This document shows positions 33,091-42,135 of a DNA stretch of 64,000 nt, piece by piece. The position numbers were made by a program, and so were the translations under genes. Origin of the DNA: an uncultured Christensenellaceae bacterium (lineage in GTDB: Bacteria; Bacillota; Clostridia; Christensenellales; Borkfalkiaceae); contig CAJUPX010000012.1 of assembly GCA_910588685.1 (NCBI GenBank), positions 5,330 to 69,329 on the forward strand. Reading direction: 5' to 3'. The notes under the pieces are model-generated. The model worked only from the letters and a program-made list of their open reading frames with translations, did no database searches and was not told where the DNA came from. Every line of letters begins with the position of its first letter. Positions within the stretch are counted from its first letter, which is position 1.

Positions 33091-33930
33091 ATGAGAGAAA
33101 TAAACACAAAGCAAATCGAAGAAAAAATCTATTCGCTTGCGCTGTCGGCAGGAAAAAGGCTTACACCCTCCTGCATTGACGCGCTCAACGCCGCCTGCAT
33201 AAAAGAAAGCGGCGGCGCGGCGAAATTCGCGCTTGAAACGCTGATAGAAAACGCCCGGATAGCGGAAAACGAAAATATGCCCGTCTGCCAGGATACCGGA
33301 ATGTCCGTGGTAATTTTAAAAATAGGACAGAACGTTTGTCTTACAGGGAAACCGCTATACGACGCGGTTAACGACGGAGTGCGGCGGGCATATGCGGACG
33401 GATATTTCCGCAAGTCGGTATGCGACCCTTTAACGCGCAAAAATACGGGCGACAACACCCCCGCCGTCATACATACAGAAATTGTAGACGGCGACAATGT
33501 GCAGATAGATTATCTGCCGAAAGGGTTCGGCAGTGAAAATATGTCGAGGCTGTATATGCTTAAACCCGCGCAGGGAATCGACGGTATTTTAAACGCAATA
33601 GTTGAAACGGTAAGGCTTGCCGGCTCGCGCCCCTGCCCTCCCGTTTACATCGGCGTAGGTATCGGCGGCACTTTTGACAGCTGCGCGTATCTTGCCAAAA
33701 AAGCGCTTTTAAGAGAGGTTGGAAAAAGCAACCCGCGCGGGGATATAGCGCAAATAGAGCGCGTTGCGCTTGAAAAAATAAACGAGCTTGACATCGGCTG
33801 TCAGGGCTTTCACGGAGCCGTTACCGCGCTCGGGGTATCGTGCGAATGCGCGCCGACGCACATAGCCGGTCTGCCCGTCGCCGTAAACATACAGTGTCAT
33901 TGCGTGAGGTGCGAAAAGGGCGAAATATGA
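33091..33930 (+). CDS. Class I fumarate hydratase, alpha subunit
   Basis: 279 residues. The 4Fe-4S ligands are expected in MPVCQDTGM, in SRPCPPVYIGVGIGG and in CQGFHGAVTALGV; the family motif KNTGDNTPAVIH is present. With the beta subunit it interconverts fumarate and malate. A related tartrate dehydratase subunit is a less likely alternative. Its stop overlaps the beta-subunit start (ATGA). There is no ribosome site, and the -10 box is very close to the ATG. Confidence 0.88.
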   Translation: MREINTKQIEEKIYSLALSAGKRLTPSCIDALNAACIKESGGAAKFALETLIENARIAENENMPVCQDTGMSVVILKIGQNVCLTGKPLYDAVNDGVRRAYADGYFRKSVCDPLTRKNTGDNTPAVIHTEIVDGDNVQIDYLPKGFGSENMSRLYMLKPAQGIDGILNAIVETVRLAGSRPCPPVYIGVGIGGTFDSCAYLAKKALLREVGKSNPRGDIAQIERVALEKINELDIGCQGFHGAVTALGVSCECAPTHIAGLPVAVNIQCHCVRCEKGEI

Positions 33931-34442
33931 AACTGAATTTACCTTTGGATAAAGAAACCGCTAAAACCTTGAAAGCCGGCGACAGCGTGCTTTTGTCGGG
34001 AGTTATTCTGACCGCGCGCGACTGTGCGCACAAAAAAATTTTTGAACTGCTTGAAAAAGGCGAAAGTTTGCCGTTTGAATTAAAAGACGCGGTAATTTAC
34101 TATGCGGGCCCCTGCCCCGCCGCGCCCGGCAAAGCCTCGGGGAGCTGCGGTCCGACAACCTCGGCGAGAATGGAAACGTTTGCCCCCGCTCTTCTCAATT
34201 CCGGTTTGGGCGCGATTATAGGCAAGGGCGAGATGAACGCGGCGACTCGCGAGGCGATAAAGCGCAACTCCGCAGTATACTTTGCGGCGATAGGCGGAGC
34301 GGGCGCGTATTACGGAAAGGCGGTAAAAAAGAGCGAGTGCATAGCTTTTCCCGAGCTTTTATCGGAGGCGGTGCACAGGTTAGAGGTTGAAAACTTCCCC
34401 GCCGTAGTGGCTTACGACTGCAAAGGCGGCAGTATTTACTGA
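33927..34442 (+). CDS. Class I fumarate hydratase, beta subunit
   Basis: 171 residues from the ATG at 33927. Motifs are YYAGPCPAAPGKASGSCGPT, TSARM and IGKGEM; the C-terminal KSECIAFPEL is typical. This is the swivelling domain that completes the active site with the alpha subunit. The separate-subunit arrangement is common in anaerobes and archaea, whereas many bacteria have a fused form. Confidence 0.9.
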   Translation: MKLNLPLDKETAKTLKAGDSVLLSGVILTARDCAHKKIFELLEKGESLPFELKDAVIYYAGPCPAAPGKASGSCGPTTSARMETFAPALLNSGLGAIIGKGEMNAATREAIKRNSAVYFAAIGGAGAYYGKAVKKSECIAFPELLSEAVHRLEVENFPAVVAYDCKGGSIY

Positions 34443-34459
34443 TTTTTTGTTAAAATCGT

Positions 34460-34488
34460 TTGACATTAAAATTTACAGGCATTATAAT
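34460..34488 (+). promoter_or_regulatory. Consensus promoter of the pheS T-box leader
   Basis: TTGACA (34460-34465), 17-bp spacer, TATAAT (34483-34488): a perfect sigma-A promoter within 50 bp of the fumarase stop. Confidence 0.9.
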
Positions 34489-34494
34489 CTTTAT

Positions 34495-34757
34495 ATAATT
34501 TTTAAAGACTGTGACCGAGACAGACGCTTTAAACAATTCTTTTCAGAGAGAAAAATCCGAAAACGGCTGAAAGGTTTTTCAAAGAATTTAAGCGGTATTC
34601 ACTCGCGAGTCGGATTTGCGAACGGTATAATCCCATTAGCTTATCCCGCTTACCTTGCGTTAAAGGTCTGATAAGGCGGCTTATGCCGTGAAATCGGGTG
34701 GTACCGCGAAACCGTTATTTCGCCCCGTGTTTTTTTACACGGGGCTTTATTTTATTT
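34495..34757 (+). promoter_or_regulatory. T-box riboswitch (tRNA-Phe) upstream of pheST
   Basis: About 260 nt leader. The hallmark T-box sequence GGGTGGTACCGCG is at 34696-34708. A terminator follows (GCCCCGTGT/ACACGGGGC, about 34722-34745, then T-rich to 34757). Stem I contains ATTCTTT/AAAGAAT pairing, and the likely specifier codon is TTC at 34598-34600 followed by A, matching phenylalanine. Uncharged tRNA-Phe should pair with the T-box and prevent termination, raising synthetase expression. Confidence 0.95.
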
Positions 34758-34769
34758 TTCAGGTGTGTT

Positions 34770-35792
34770 ATGAAAGAAAAAATCAAAAAAATCGAAAATC
34801 AGATTGACAAGGCTGTTGCCGACATAAAATCGAGCAAAAGTCTTATGGAGCTTAAAATGAAATTCCTCGGTAAAACGGGTGAAATTTCTTCGCTTATGAA
34901 AAACTTACGCGACGTTCCGCCCGAAGACCGCCCCTCCGTAGGCAAGCTTTTAAACGCGCTCAGACAGTGGACCGAAGCGCGGTTTGACGCTCTGGAAAAA
35001 AAGCTCAAAGACGCTGAGCTGAAACAGAAATACGAGCTTGAAAAAATAGACGTAACTATGCCCGGCAAGCAAACGCCAGACGGAGCCTATCACCCCAACA
35101 CGCTCGTAAAAAACCAACTTATTTCCATTTTTGCGGGTATGGGCTTTGAAATTTTCGAGGGTCCGGAAATAGAAAACGACTACTATAATTTTACCGCTCT
35201 GAACACGCCCGCAGACCACCCCGCAAGAGATATGCAGGATACGTTCTACCTCTCCCCCGACCTTTTGCTGCGCACGCAGACTTCGGCTGGGCAGATAAGA
35301 GTTATGGAGAGGAAAAAACCGCCTATAAAAATACTCTCACCCGGTAAGGTTTACCGCAGCGACGACGACGCCACACATTCGCCTATGTTCTCGCAGATGG
35401 AAGGGCTTGTGGTGGACAAGGGCATTACGCTCTGCGATTTGAAAGGTATGCTTGACGAGTTTGCCCGCAAGATTTTCGGCGGGGACGTTAAAACAAGACT
35501 GCGCCCCTCTTACTTCCCCTTTACAGAACCTTCCGTAGAGGTTGACGTAAGCTGTTTTGAATGCGGCGGCACGGGTTGCAGGCTTTGCAAGGGCACGGGC
35601 TGGATAGAGGTGCTCGGCGCTGGTATGGTTAACAGGCGCGTGCTCGAGGGCTGCGGCATAGACCCCGACATATATACGGGTTTTGCGTTCGGAATGGGTA
35701 TTGAAAGAATTGCAATGCTAAAATACGGCATAAACAATATGAAGCTTCTTTTTGAAGGCGACACAAGATTTTTAAAACAGTTTAAAGCATAA
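34770..35792 (+). CDS. pheS: Phenylalanyl-tRNA synthetase alpha subunit
   Basis: 340 residues from the ATG at 34770; an upstream ATG at 34698 lies within the T-box and is rejected. An N-terminal coiled coil is followed by the class II core: motif 1 region FEIFEGPEIENDYYNF, motif 2 near KVYRSDDDATHSPMF, and motif 3 FGMGIERIAML. It has a CFECGGTGCRLCKGTGW insertion, a zinc-ribbon-like element seen in many PheS proteins. It charges tRNA-Phe with PheT. Confidence 0.97.
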   Translation: MKEKIKKIENQIDKAVADIKSSKSLMELKMKFLGKTGEISSLMKNLRDVPPEDRPSVGKLLNALRQWTEARFDALEKKLKDAELKQKYELEKIDVTMPGKQTPDGAYHPNTLVKNQLISIFAGMGFEIFEGPEIENDYYNFTALNTPADHPARDMQDTFYLSPDLLLRTQTSAGQIRVMERKKPPIKILSPGKVYRSDDDATHSPMFSQMEGLVVDKGITLCDLKGMLDEFARKIFGGDVKTRLRPSYFPFTEPSVEVDVSCFECGGTGCRLCKGTGWIEVLGAGMVNRRVLEGCGIDPDIYTGFAFGMGIERIAMLKYGINNMKLLFEGDTRFLKQFKA

Positions 35793-35807
35793 AAAATATT
35801 TAATGCG

Positions 35808-35890
35808 GAAAACGCAAGCCTGGATTTATTTCAGGCGTTAAGCGTTTTCACGACAAAAGCAATCTCGCGCAAAACCGTGGCTTTTGCGCG
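35808..35890 (+). promoter_or_regulatory. Two hairpins between pheS and pheT
   Basis: The first is a bulged stem, GAAAACGC + GCCTG pairing with CAGGC + GCGTTTTC (35808-35849). The second is a perfect 9-bp stem CGCGCAAAA/TTTTGCGCG (35866-35890) ending just before the pheT ribosome site (AGGAG). Neither has a terminal T tract, so mRNA processing or stabilisation, or translational control of pheT, is more likely than termination. Confidence 0.6.
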
Positions 35891-35902
35891 AAAAGGAGTA
35901 TT

Positions 35903-38314
35903 ATGAAAGCACCTTTAAGTTGGTTAAAAGATTACGTAGATATAGATATTCCCGCGGACGAGCTTGTTAAAAAGCTGTTCTCCTGCGGATTCGAGGTTGA
36001 AGAACTGATAGAGTCCGGCAAGGATATAACCGGAGTTGTAGTAGGCGAAGTTACAGAATGCGAACCGATTGAGGGCACGCACCTCTTCGTTTGCAAGGTC
36101 GACTGCGGCAAGTACGGTATTTTTCAGATTTGCTGCGGCGCGGACAACGTTAAAAAGGGCATTAAAGCGCCCTGCGCGCTCGTGGGCGCAACCGTTTATG
36201 CAACGGCTAAGGACCACGTTACAATAGAGGGCGTAATGACTATCAAAAAAGGTAAGCTGCGCGGCGTGGAGTCGTACGGTATGCTCTGCTCGGGCGCGGA
36301 GCTCGGCGTAAACGGAGATATGTACGAAGGCGCGGATTACTGCGGTCTGCTTATTCTTCACTCTAATGCGAAAAACGGCGAGGACGTTAAGCCCGTTTTA
36401 GGTTTAGACGACTGCATACTCGATATTTCGGTTACGGCAAACCGCCCCGACTGCCAGAGCATTTTGGGCATTGCCCGCGAAATTGCCGCCGTTCTCGGCA
36501 AAAAAGTAAAAGAGCCGGACTACTCCTACTCGGCGGTTAAAGGCAATTACGCGCCTATAAAGATAACCGACCGTGCGCCCGAGCTCTGCCCGAGATATAT
36601 AGGACATTACGTTTCGGACGTGAAAGTAGCCCCCTCCCCCGCCTGGATTAAAAGGCGTTTGGCGTCCTGCGGGCTGCGCTCCATAAACAACGTTGTGGAT
36701 ATTACAAATTTTATTTTGCTTGAACTCGGACAGCCTATGCACGCTTTCGATTTAAGAACGCTTGAAGGGCGCGAGGTAAATATACGAAGAGCTGCCGACG
36801 GCGAAAAAATTATTACGCTGGATGAAAACGAGTTTGAGCTTACGCACGATAATTTAGTAATCTGCGACAAAAACAAGCCGGTTGCGCTTGCCGGCGTTAT
36901 GGGCGGACTTAACAGCGAGATTAAAGACGACACGGCGGAAGTGCTTTTTGAGGCGGCTAAGTTTGCCCGCGACAGCGTCAGAAAGACGGCGCGCGCGCTC
37001 GGGCAGCACTCCGACTCCTCCGCGTTGTTTGAAAAGGGCGTAAACGAATACACGACCGAGCACGCCATAAAGAGGGCTTTGCATCTTATACAAAAGCTCG
37101 GCTGCGGCACCGTGACCGATATGCATATAGACGTTACTACGCCTTACAGCAACGTTAAGCCGCGTGAAATGAGTGTTTCGCTCAAAAAGATAAACGCGCT
37201 GCTCGGAATAGAAGTACCCGGAGATGAGGCGGTTAAAATTTTAAAAGCGCTAAATTTCGGAGTAAAGGTCAACGGCGACAGTCTTGACTTGGTAATTCCG
37301 AGATACCGCGAGGATATAGACGGCTACCCCGATATAGCCGAGGAAATTATAAGGGAATACGGATATGAGCACGTTACAGGCACGTTCCTGCCCTCCGCCT
37401 CTATTACAAACGGCGGATTTACAGACGAGCAGAAAGCCGAAAACGAGCTGAAAGCGCATCTTGTAAGCAAGGGACTGTACGAAATTTCCACCTATTCGTT
37501 CTATTCGGTTAAAGACCTTGATATGCTGCACTATGCGGACGACGCAAAAGAGCGCAGATGCATAAAAATTCTCAACCCCATAAGCGAGGATTTGTCGGTA
37601 ATGCGCACTGCTTTGGCTCCGTCTATGATTAACACGGCGGTAAGAAATCTGCGCCGCGGCAATATGGAGGGAAGGCTGTTTGAGTTGGCTAAAATATATT
37701 TAAGCGAAGAGCTGCCCGTAAATAAATTCCCCGAAGAGCGCCAGACTCTTGCGCTGGGAATGTGGGGAAAAGGCGATTTCTTTGATATGAAAGGCATAAT
37801 CGAGGGAATTGCAAGCTCATTGAATACCGAATTTGAATTCGAGCCGTGCGAAAAGCCCTTTTTACACCCCGGTATAACGGCAAAAATACTGTGCGACGGA
37901 ACAGAAATAGGTTATTTCGGGCTTGTTTCACCGGAGGTTGCGGAGGAGCTTGCTCTTGAACGCGCGGTATACGTTGCAGAACTCGACTATGAAGAGCTGA
38001 AAAAACACCGTAAAAATTTCAAATACTCTCCCCTACCCAAATTTGCAGAGGTTACGCGCGATTTGGCTTTGCTCTGCGACAAGCAACTTACCTGCGCGCA
38101 GATTAAAAAAGAAATTTATTGCGCCTGCAAATACGTTACAAACGCCGTTCTCTTTGACGTATACGACGGCGACAGAATTGAAAAAGGCAAAAAATCTATG
38201 GCGTTTAAAATTACGTTTACTCCCAAAGACGAGCCGATTGAAAACAAGATAGACGCATTTGTTAAAAAGATTTTATCTAATCTTAAATATAAATTCGACG
38301 TTACGCAGAGATAA
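35903..38314 (+). CDS. pheT: Phenylalanyl-tRNA synthetase beta subunit
   Basis: 803 residues, normal length. The N-terminal tRNA-binding OB domain spans about 40-150 (VVVGEVTECEPIEGTHLFVC), then the B3/B4 editing domain (GLRSINNVVDITNFILLELGQPMHAFD), the B5 domain, the inactive class II-like core (NPISEDLSVMRTALAPS) and the C-terminal ferredoxin-fold anticodon-binding domain (YSPLPKFAEVTRDLALL). It is separated from pheS by 110 nt rather than the usual short gap. Confidence 0.97.
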   Translation: MKAPLSWLKDYVDIDIPADELVKKLFSCGFEVEELIESGKDITGVVVGEVTECEPIEGTHLFVCKVDCGKYGIFQICCGADNVKKGIKAPCALVGATVYATAKDHVTIEGVMTIKKGKLRGVESYGMLCSGAELGVNGDMYEGADYCGLLILHSNAKNGEDVKPVLGLDDCILDISVTANRPDCQSILGIAREIAAVLGKKVKEPDYSYSAVKGNYAPIKITDRAPELCPRYIGHYVSDVKVAPSPAWIKRRLASCGLRSINNVVDITNFILLELGQPMHAFDLRTLEGREVNIRRAADGEKIITLDENEFELTHDNLVICDKNKPVALAGVMGGLNSEIKDDTAEVLFEAAKFARDSVRKTARALGQHSDSSALFEKGVNEYTTEHAIKRALHLIQKLGCGTVTDMHIDVTTPYSNVKPREMSVSLKKINALLGIEVPGDEAVKILKALNFGVKVNGDSLDLVIPRYREDIDGYPDIAEEIIREYGYEHVTGTFLPSASITNGGFTDEQKAENELKAHLVSKGLYEISTYSFYSVKDLDMLHYADDAKERRCIKILNPISEDLSVMRTALAPSMINTAVRNLRRGNMEGRLFELAKIYLSEELPVNKFPEERQTLALGMWGKGDFFDMKGIIEGIASSLNTEFEFEPCEKPFLHPGITAKILCDGTEIGYFGLVSPEVAEELALERAVYVAELDYEELKKHRKNFKYSPLPKFAEVTRDLALLCDKQLTCAQIKKEIYCACKYVTNAVLFDVYDGDRIEKGKKSMAFKITFTPKDEPIENKIDAFVKKILSNLKYKFDVTQR

Positions 38315-38329
38315 GTAAACAATCAATAT

Positions 38330-38364
38330 AAAAGCGCCCGCGCATATTTGCGCGGGCGCTTTTT
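38330..38364. terminator. Strong bidirectional terminator after pheT
   Basis: AAAGCGCCCGCGCA/TGCGCGGGCGCTTT, a 14-bp stem with a 4-nt loop, flanked by A and T runs. It serves pheST and the convergent lipoprotein gene. Confidence 0.92.
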
Positions 38365-38376
38365 ATATGTATAAAA

Positions 38377-39036
38377 TTAAAGGTCTTCGCTGAAATGTTC
38401 GGGGATTTCTATTTCAAAATTATCAAAAGTAAAAACGTAACTGCACTCCATCATAGAATTTACAACGTTTTCAAACTCCGCGCTTTTTAACGTTCCGTTT
38501 TCAATGCTCACATATACTTTTTCCGCAGTTCCCATTTCGTCATTGATTTTTAAAGTTCCGCAAACATATTTTCCGCTTGCTTCGTCATAACTGAATTTCG
38601 AAAATTTATCTTTTAATAAACTGATAAAACCGTAATATTCATTTTGGCTGTCAAACATAAAACCGGTGTCGTTATCTATTACAAAGCTGCCTCTCACCCA
38701 CTCGGTTTGACCGCTCCAAATTGCGTAATTATAACCTTTATTGTTTCCTTCGTCGGTATAAATTACCTGATATACGGTTTCTTTCTCCAAATAGGACATA
38801 TAAAAATACTTATTTACGAAATCGAATTTATACACGACAGGCGCCGAATCCACTCCGTCTTCGTCGGTTAACGTATACGACATAGTAAATTTATTGAAAG
38901 TACCGCCGAATATATTTGACCACTCGGTTTCGCTGACGGTATTACCGCTTTGACTCTTGCCGCACGCGGACAGCGCAAAAATGCAGACAAGCGCGCATAC
39001 GCTTGCTAAAAAAGTTAAAAACAGTTTTTTCTTCAT
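38377..39036 (-). CDS. Lipoprotein, unknown
   Basis: 219 residues. The signal peptide (VCALVCIFALSAC) ends in a lipobox LSAC, followed by a Ser/Gly/Asn-rich tether. The mature part is beta-rich (FTMSYTLTDEDG, KFDFVNKYFYM, WVRGSFVIDNDTG), and its pattern suggests a single beta-sandwich or clam-like fold of the LolA/LppX-type lipid-carrier style, but this is only an impression. There is a strong ribosome site (AAGGAG). It is monocistronic. Confidence 0.7.
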   Translation of the reverse strand: MKKKLFLTFLASVCALVCIFALSACGKSQSGNTVSETEWSNIFGGTFNKFTMSYTLTDEDGVDSAPVVYKFDFVNKYFYMSYLEKETVYQVIYTDEGNNKGYNYAIWSGQTEWVRGSFVIDNDTGFMFDSQNEYYGFISLLKDKFSKFSYDEASGKYVCGTLKINDEMGTAEKVYVSIENGTLKSAEFENVVNSMMECSYVFTFDNFEIEIPEHFSEDL

Positions 39037-39100
39037 ACTCTGCTCCTTTTTCCGGCTGTTTATTTTGTAGTAATCGTATACTTTAACTACATTAAAATAC

Positions 39101-39204
39101 TTGCGTAAAATCGGATTAATATGATATAATTTAACTATAATTTTACATCATTTTTATAAATTTTCGGCGTTGTAGGAAAAGTATACTTTTCCTACAATTT
39201 TTTT
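39101..39204 (+). ncRNA. Candidate small RNA: orphan promoter and palindromic terminator
   Basis: Plus-strand TTGCGT (39101-39106), 18 bp, TATAAT (39125-39130), then about 35 nt, then a perfect 28-nt palindrome (39170-39197, TTGTAGGAAAAGTA and its complement) followed by seven T. There is no coding frame between them. A transcript of about 65-70 nt is predicted. Alternatively the palindrome is a protein-binding site. Confidence 0.35.
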
Positions 39205-39225
39205 AAAAACCGCTAAATTTACGTT

Positions 39226-39894
39226 TTATTTTTTAGCAAGCAGATAGCTTGCGTCGATATAGCCGCATATTTCTTCAACGGGTACCGAGCCGTCAAGACA
39301 CATAGTAAACCAGTGTTTTTTGTTCATATGGTAACCGCGGAAGTATTTTACACCGTCTACCAACTTGTCTAAATGCTCGGGATTAATGCGTAAATCAATT
39401 ATATTTACAACCTCGTCCGAGTTTAGCCCGAGTTTGGATTTTGCAACGGTGAGCATAACGCCGTACCATTTATTATTGTCTTTTCTGCGCCAGACGGCGT
39501 TTGACGGAAAACCGCTCCACAAAAATTCCAGCTCGCCGCCGTATTTGTTGCGTACGTATTCTATAACGGCGCGGGCGCAGTCGCCTTTAAAAACGTCGTT
39601 TTTAAAGCATTTTTCCGCAATATTGTTTAAAACGTACCCGAACGCTTCGCGCACTTCTCCGACGAACGCGCCGCCCGCGCCGTCCACAAGGTGCAGCGTG
39701 TACGGTTCACCCGAGCCTGCGTCGAAAAGCCCGGTTTTAACTTTTCCGTTTTCGCCGTCTATATCTACGCGCAATTCAAACTGTCCGTTTAAAATTTGAG
39801 TTATGTAGCCGTAATTTTGTCCGTTGCGGATAAAACCGTAACTTTCAAGCTTTTTATAATCGGGTGACTTAAAATCAAAACAGGTGATTTTCAT
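39226..39894 (-). CDS. MmcQ/YjbR family protein
   Basis: 222 residues. The C-terminal 120 residues match MmcQ/YjbR (NAVWRRKDNNKWYGVMLTV, INPEHLDKLVDGVKYFRGYH, NKKHWFTMCLDG), a CyaY-like fold whose members may bind DNA; the biological role is not settled. The N-terminal 100 residues form the extra domain found in longer members (FELRVDIDGENGKVKTGLFD). It overlaps the recO stop by 4 nt, so it is co-translated with recO. Confidence 0.82.
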   Translation of the reverse strand: MKITCFDFKSPDYKKLESYGFIRNGQNYGYITQILNGQFELRVDIDGENGKVKTGLFDAGSGEPYTLHLVDGAGGAFVGEVREAFGYVLNNIAEKCFKNDVFKGDCARAVIEYVRNKYGGELEFLWSGFPSNAVWRRKDNNKWYGVMLTVAKSKLGLNSDEVVNIIDLRINPEHLDKLVDGVKYFRGYHMNKKHWFTMCLDGSVPVEEICGYIDASYLLAKK

Positions 39895-40610
39895 AATAAC
39901 CTTATGTACTCCGACAGGCTTTTGAACGACGCGTTGAGCTTATACGAAAAATACTCGCGGATAAGACGCAGAGCGCGTTTTTTTCCGTCGGGAGTTATAA
40001 ACTCCTCTTCAAAACTCTTGCCCTCGGCTTTTCTCAATACGTTGTAAGTCACCCGGCTTGCGCCTGCGCCCGTGCCGCAGTCATAACAGGTAAATGCGCC
40101 TGTATCCGGGTCGAAGCGCAGTTTTTCCGCGCCCGTAAGCGGCGCGCCGCATTCCGTGCAGTTGTCGAGCGCAATTGCGTATCCTGATATTTTGAGCGCA
40201 TACATCATAAAGTTTATAAGCGGTCCGCACTCGTCGCCTGCGCACATTTCCGACAGCGTTTTTACGCTCCCCGCAAAAATTCCGGAACAGTCGCCGCCCT
40301 CATACGTAAGGCTGTGCGCAGCCTCGATAACCGCACTCGCCGCATAAAACTTCATTATATCCGTGCGCAAATCGTAAAAGCTCTCTGTTTCGGAAGCGTT
40401 TATAACAGTGTATCTGTCGCCGCGGGCGCTTAAAATAAACTCGGCAAAACAAAAAGGCTGCGCCGCAAACCGAAGCTTGGCGCCTGCCTTTTTTACTCCC
40501 TTTATCCCCGCGGAAATTTTACCGTGCTCCGCGGTTAAAAGCGTTAATATTTTATCGTACTCTCCGTAGTCCGCAGCCCGCAGAACGAGCGCGTTAACCT
40601 TTATCTCCAT
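39891..40610 (-). CDS. recO: DNA repair protein RecO
   Basis: 239 residues. The N-terminal OB fold (VNALVLRAADYGEYDKILTL, KISAGIKGVKK) is followed by a helical domain with a zinc site (NCTECGAPL ... FTCYDCG). It helps load RecA with RecR in recombinational gap repair. Its place after era and yqzL matches the usual Firmicutes order. Confidence 0.94.
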   Translation of the reverse strand: MEIKVNALVLRAADYGEYDKILTLLTAEHGKISAGIKGVKKAGAKLRFAAQPFCFAEFILSARGDRYTVINASETESFYDLRTDIMKFYAASAVIEAAHSLTYEGGDCSGIFAGSVKTLSEMCAGDECGPLINFMMYALKISGYAIALDNCTECGAPLTGAEKLRFDPDTGAFTCYDCGTGAGASRVTYNVLRKAEGKSFEEEFITPDGKKRALRLIREYFSYKLNASFKSLSEYIRLL

Positions 40611-40615
40611 AGTAC

Positions 40616-40720
40616 TCAGTCTTTACCGTCTAATTTTTTATAGAGCATATAATAGCTTACGCTGCCTGTTTTTTCAAACATCTTCCAGGCGAGCTCAGCC
40701 GCGTCTTTATCTCTTTTCAT
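40616..40720 (-). CDS. yqzL: YqzL family small protein
   Basis: 34 residues, too short for ordinary gene finding. It reads MKRDKDAAELAWKMFEKTGS and continues VSYYMLYKKLD, matching the YqzL pattern (a Trp, then F-x-x-TGS, then Y-L-x-YK). AGGTG lies seven nt before the ATG. It sits between era and recO, exactly where yqzL lies in Bacillus, with its stop 5 nt before recO. Function unknown in the whole family. Confidence 0.85.
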   Translation of the reverse strand: MKRDKDAAELAWKMFEKTGSVSYYMLYKKLDGKD

Positions 40721-40783
40721 AATACACACCTCGTACAAATTTTCGGCTTGTACTATTAGGGTGCGTTACAATCAGATTTTTAT

Positions 40784-41665
40784 TCAGATTTTGCCGTATA
40801 TGTCGTTTATAAGCCCGGGGCGGCTGCGCCAGTTTTCTTCAACACGCACATATGTAGTTAAAAACACCTTTGCTTCGAGGAACTTTTCCATTCCCTCGCG
40901 GGCGAACGAAGAAACTTCCTTTATGGCTCTGCCCTGTTTGCCTATTAAAATCGCCTTGTGGTTTGCCTTTTCGCAAACTATGTCGAGGTTGATTTCGTAA
41001 GTACCGTTTTCGCGGCGCTCGAATTTATTTATAACTATTGCTATTCCGTGGGGAACCTCGTCGTCAAATTTGAGGAGAATTTTTTCGCGCATAATTTCCG
41101 CAACCATAAATTTAACGCTTTTATCGGAAACTATATCCTCCTGAATTACCCGCTCGCCCTCGGGCACTTTTTCAACCAGATAACTTTCAAGCTTGCGGAT
41201 ATTTGTGTATTTGCGGGCGGATATGGGAAAAACGTCGCAATCTATGCCGTTTTCATAGAGTATTTTCATATCCTCCACTATTTTTTCCTTGGGCATAATA
41301 TCTATTTTGGAATATGCGATTGCCATAGGAATACGCCCGGACAGATACCTTTTCATAAGCGAGATATCCTCGCCGCTCACGCCGTTTATTCCTTCGTGAA
41401 CGAACAGCAGATAATCCACGTCTTTTGCCGCCGTTTCGGTATTTTTGAGCATTAAATCGGTAAAATAATTTTCGCTTTTATAAATACCCGGAGTATCTAC
41501 GAACACAAGCTGATACTCGGGTTTGGTGAGAACGCCCATAATCGAAGTGCGCGTGGTCTGGGGCTTGGGGGAAACTATTGCTACTTTTTCGCCGACAAGC
41601 ACGTTTACGAGCGTGCTCTTGCCTGCGTTCGCTTTACCGATTACGCCTATAAATCCGCTTTTCAT
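40784..41665 (-). CDS. era: GTPase Era
   Basis: 293 residues. G1 GKANAGKSTLVN, G3 DTPG, G4 YSKID (usual NKxD, here S-K-I-D), and the C-terminal KH domain (NGTYEINLDIVCEKANHKAILIG, GRAIKEVSSFAREGME). It assists 16S rRNA maturation. The start overlaps the ybeY stop by 4 nt. The dgkA and cdd genes that commonly separate ybeY and era in Firmicutes are absent here. Confidence 0.95.
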   Translation of the reverse strand: MKSGFIGVIGKANAGKSTLVNVLVGEKVAIVSPKPQTTRTSIMGVLTKPEYQLVFVDTPGIYKSENYFTDLMLKNTETAAKDVDYLLFVHEGINGVSGEDISLMKRYLSGRIPMAIAYSKIDIMPKEKIVEDMKILYENGIDCDVFPISARKYTNIRKLESYLVEKVPEGERVIQEDIVSDKSVKFMVAEIMREKILLKFDDEVPHGIAIVINKFERRENGTYEINLDIVCEKANHKAILIGKQGRAIKEVSSFAREGMEKFLEAKVFLTTYVRVEENWRSRPGLINDIYGKI

Positions 41666-42123
41666 ACAAGTAAATCCTTTATTTTAGCGAGCACCTGCTC
41701 CTCTTTTTCGCGCATTTCCGTTTTGTCCCCGTCCGTCATATGGTCAAAGCCCAAAAGATGAAAAAGTCCGTGCGCGGCAAGATAGTTAATTTCGCGCATA
41801 AACGAATGTCCGTATTCCTCAGCCTGTTCGCGCGCGCGTTTTTCGCAGATAGCTATACTGCCCAAAAACAAATTGCCTTCGTCGTCGATATCGGCGGGAT
41901 AATCGGCTTTTTTGAGCGGTTTACCCTTTATACCGTCAAGCGCGGGATAACTTAAAACGTCGGTAACGCTGTCTATGCCGCGCGTTTCGCTGTTGAGCTT
42001 TTTTATCTGCTCTTCGTCCGTGAGAATAATTTCTGCGGAAAGACAAATATCGCTCACCGTTTCGCCGTTGAACGCAGCCGCAAGCGGGGAAAAATCAAAT
42101 TGTTCGCAATAAATTTCAATCAT
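41662..42123 (-). CDS. ybeY: Endoribonuclease YbeY
   Basis: 153 residues. The metal motif is HGLFHLLGFDH (HxxxHxxGxxH), and VLSYPAL and GSIAICEKRAREQAEEYGHS complete the family signature. It acts in 16S rRNA 3'-end maturation and ribosome quality control. It sits between the 7TM-HD protein gene (12 nt upstream) and era. Confidence 0.96.
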   Translation of the reverse strand: MIEIYCEQFDFSPLAAAFNGETVSDICLSAEIILTDEEQIKKLNSETRGIDSVTDVLSYPALDGIKGKPLKKADYPADIDDEGNLFLGSIAICEKRAREQAEEYGHSFMREINYLAAHGLFHLLGFDHMTDGDKTEMREKEEQVLAKIKDLLV

Positions 42124-42135
42124 AATTACAAAGCC

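Noticed and set aside
34698..34769. Upstream ATG of pheS
   Set aside because: It lies within the T-box antiterminator and terminator; the ATG at 34770 is the start.
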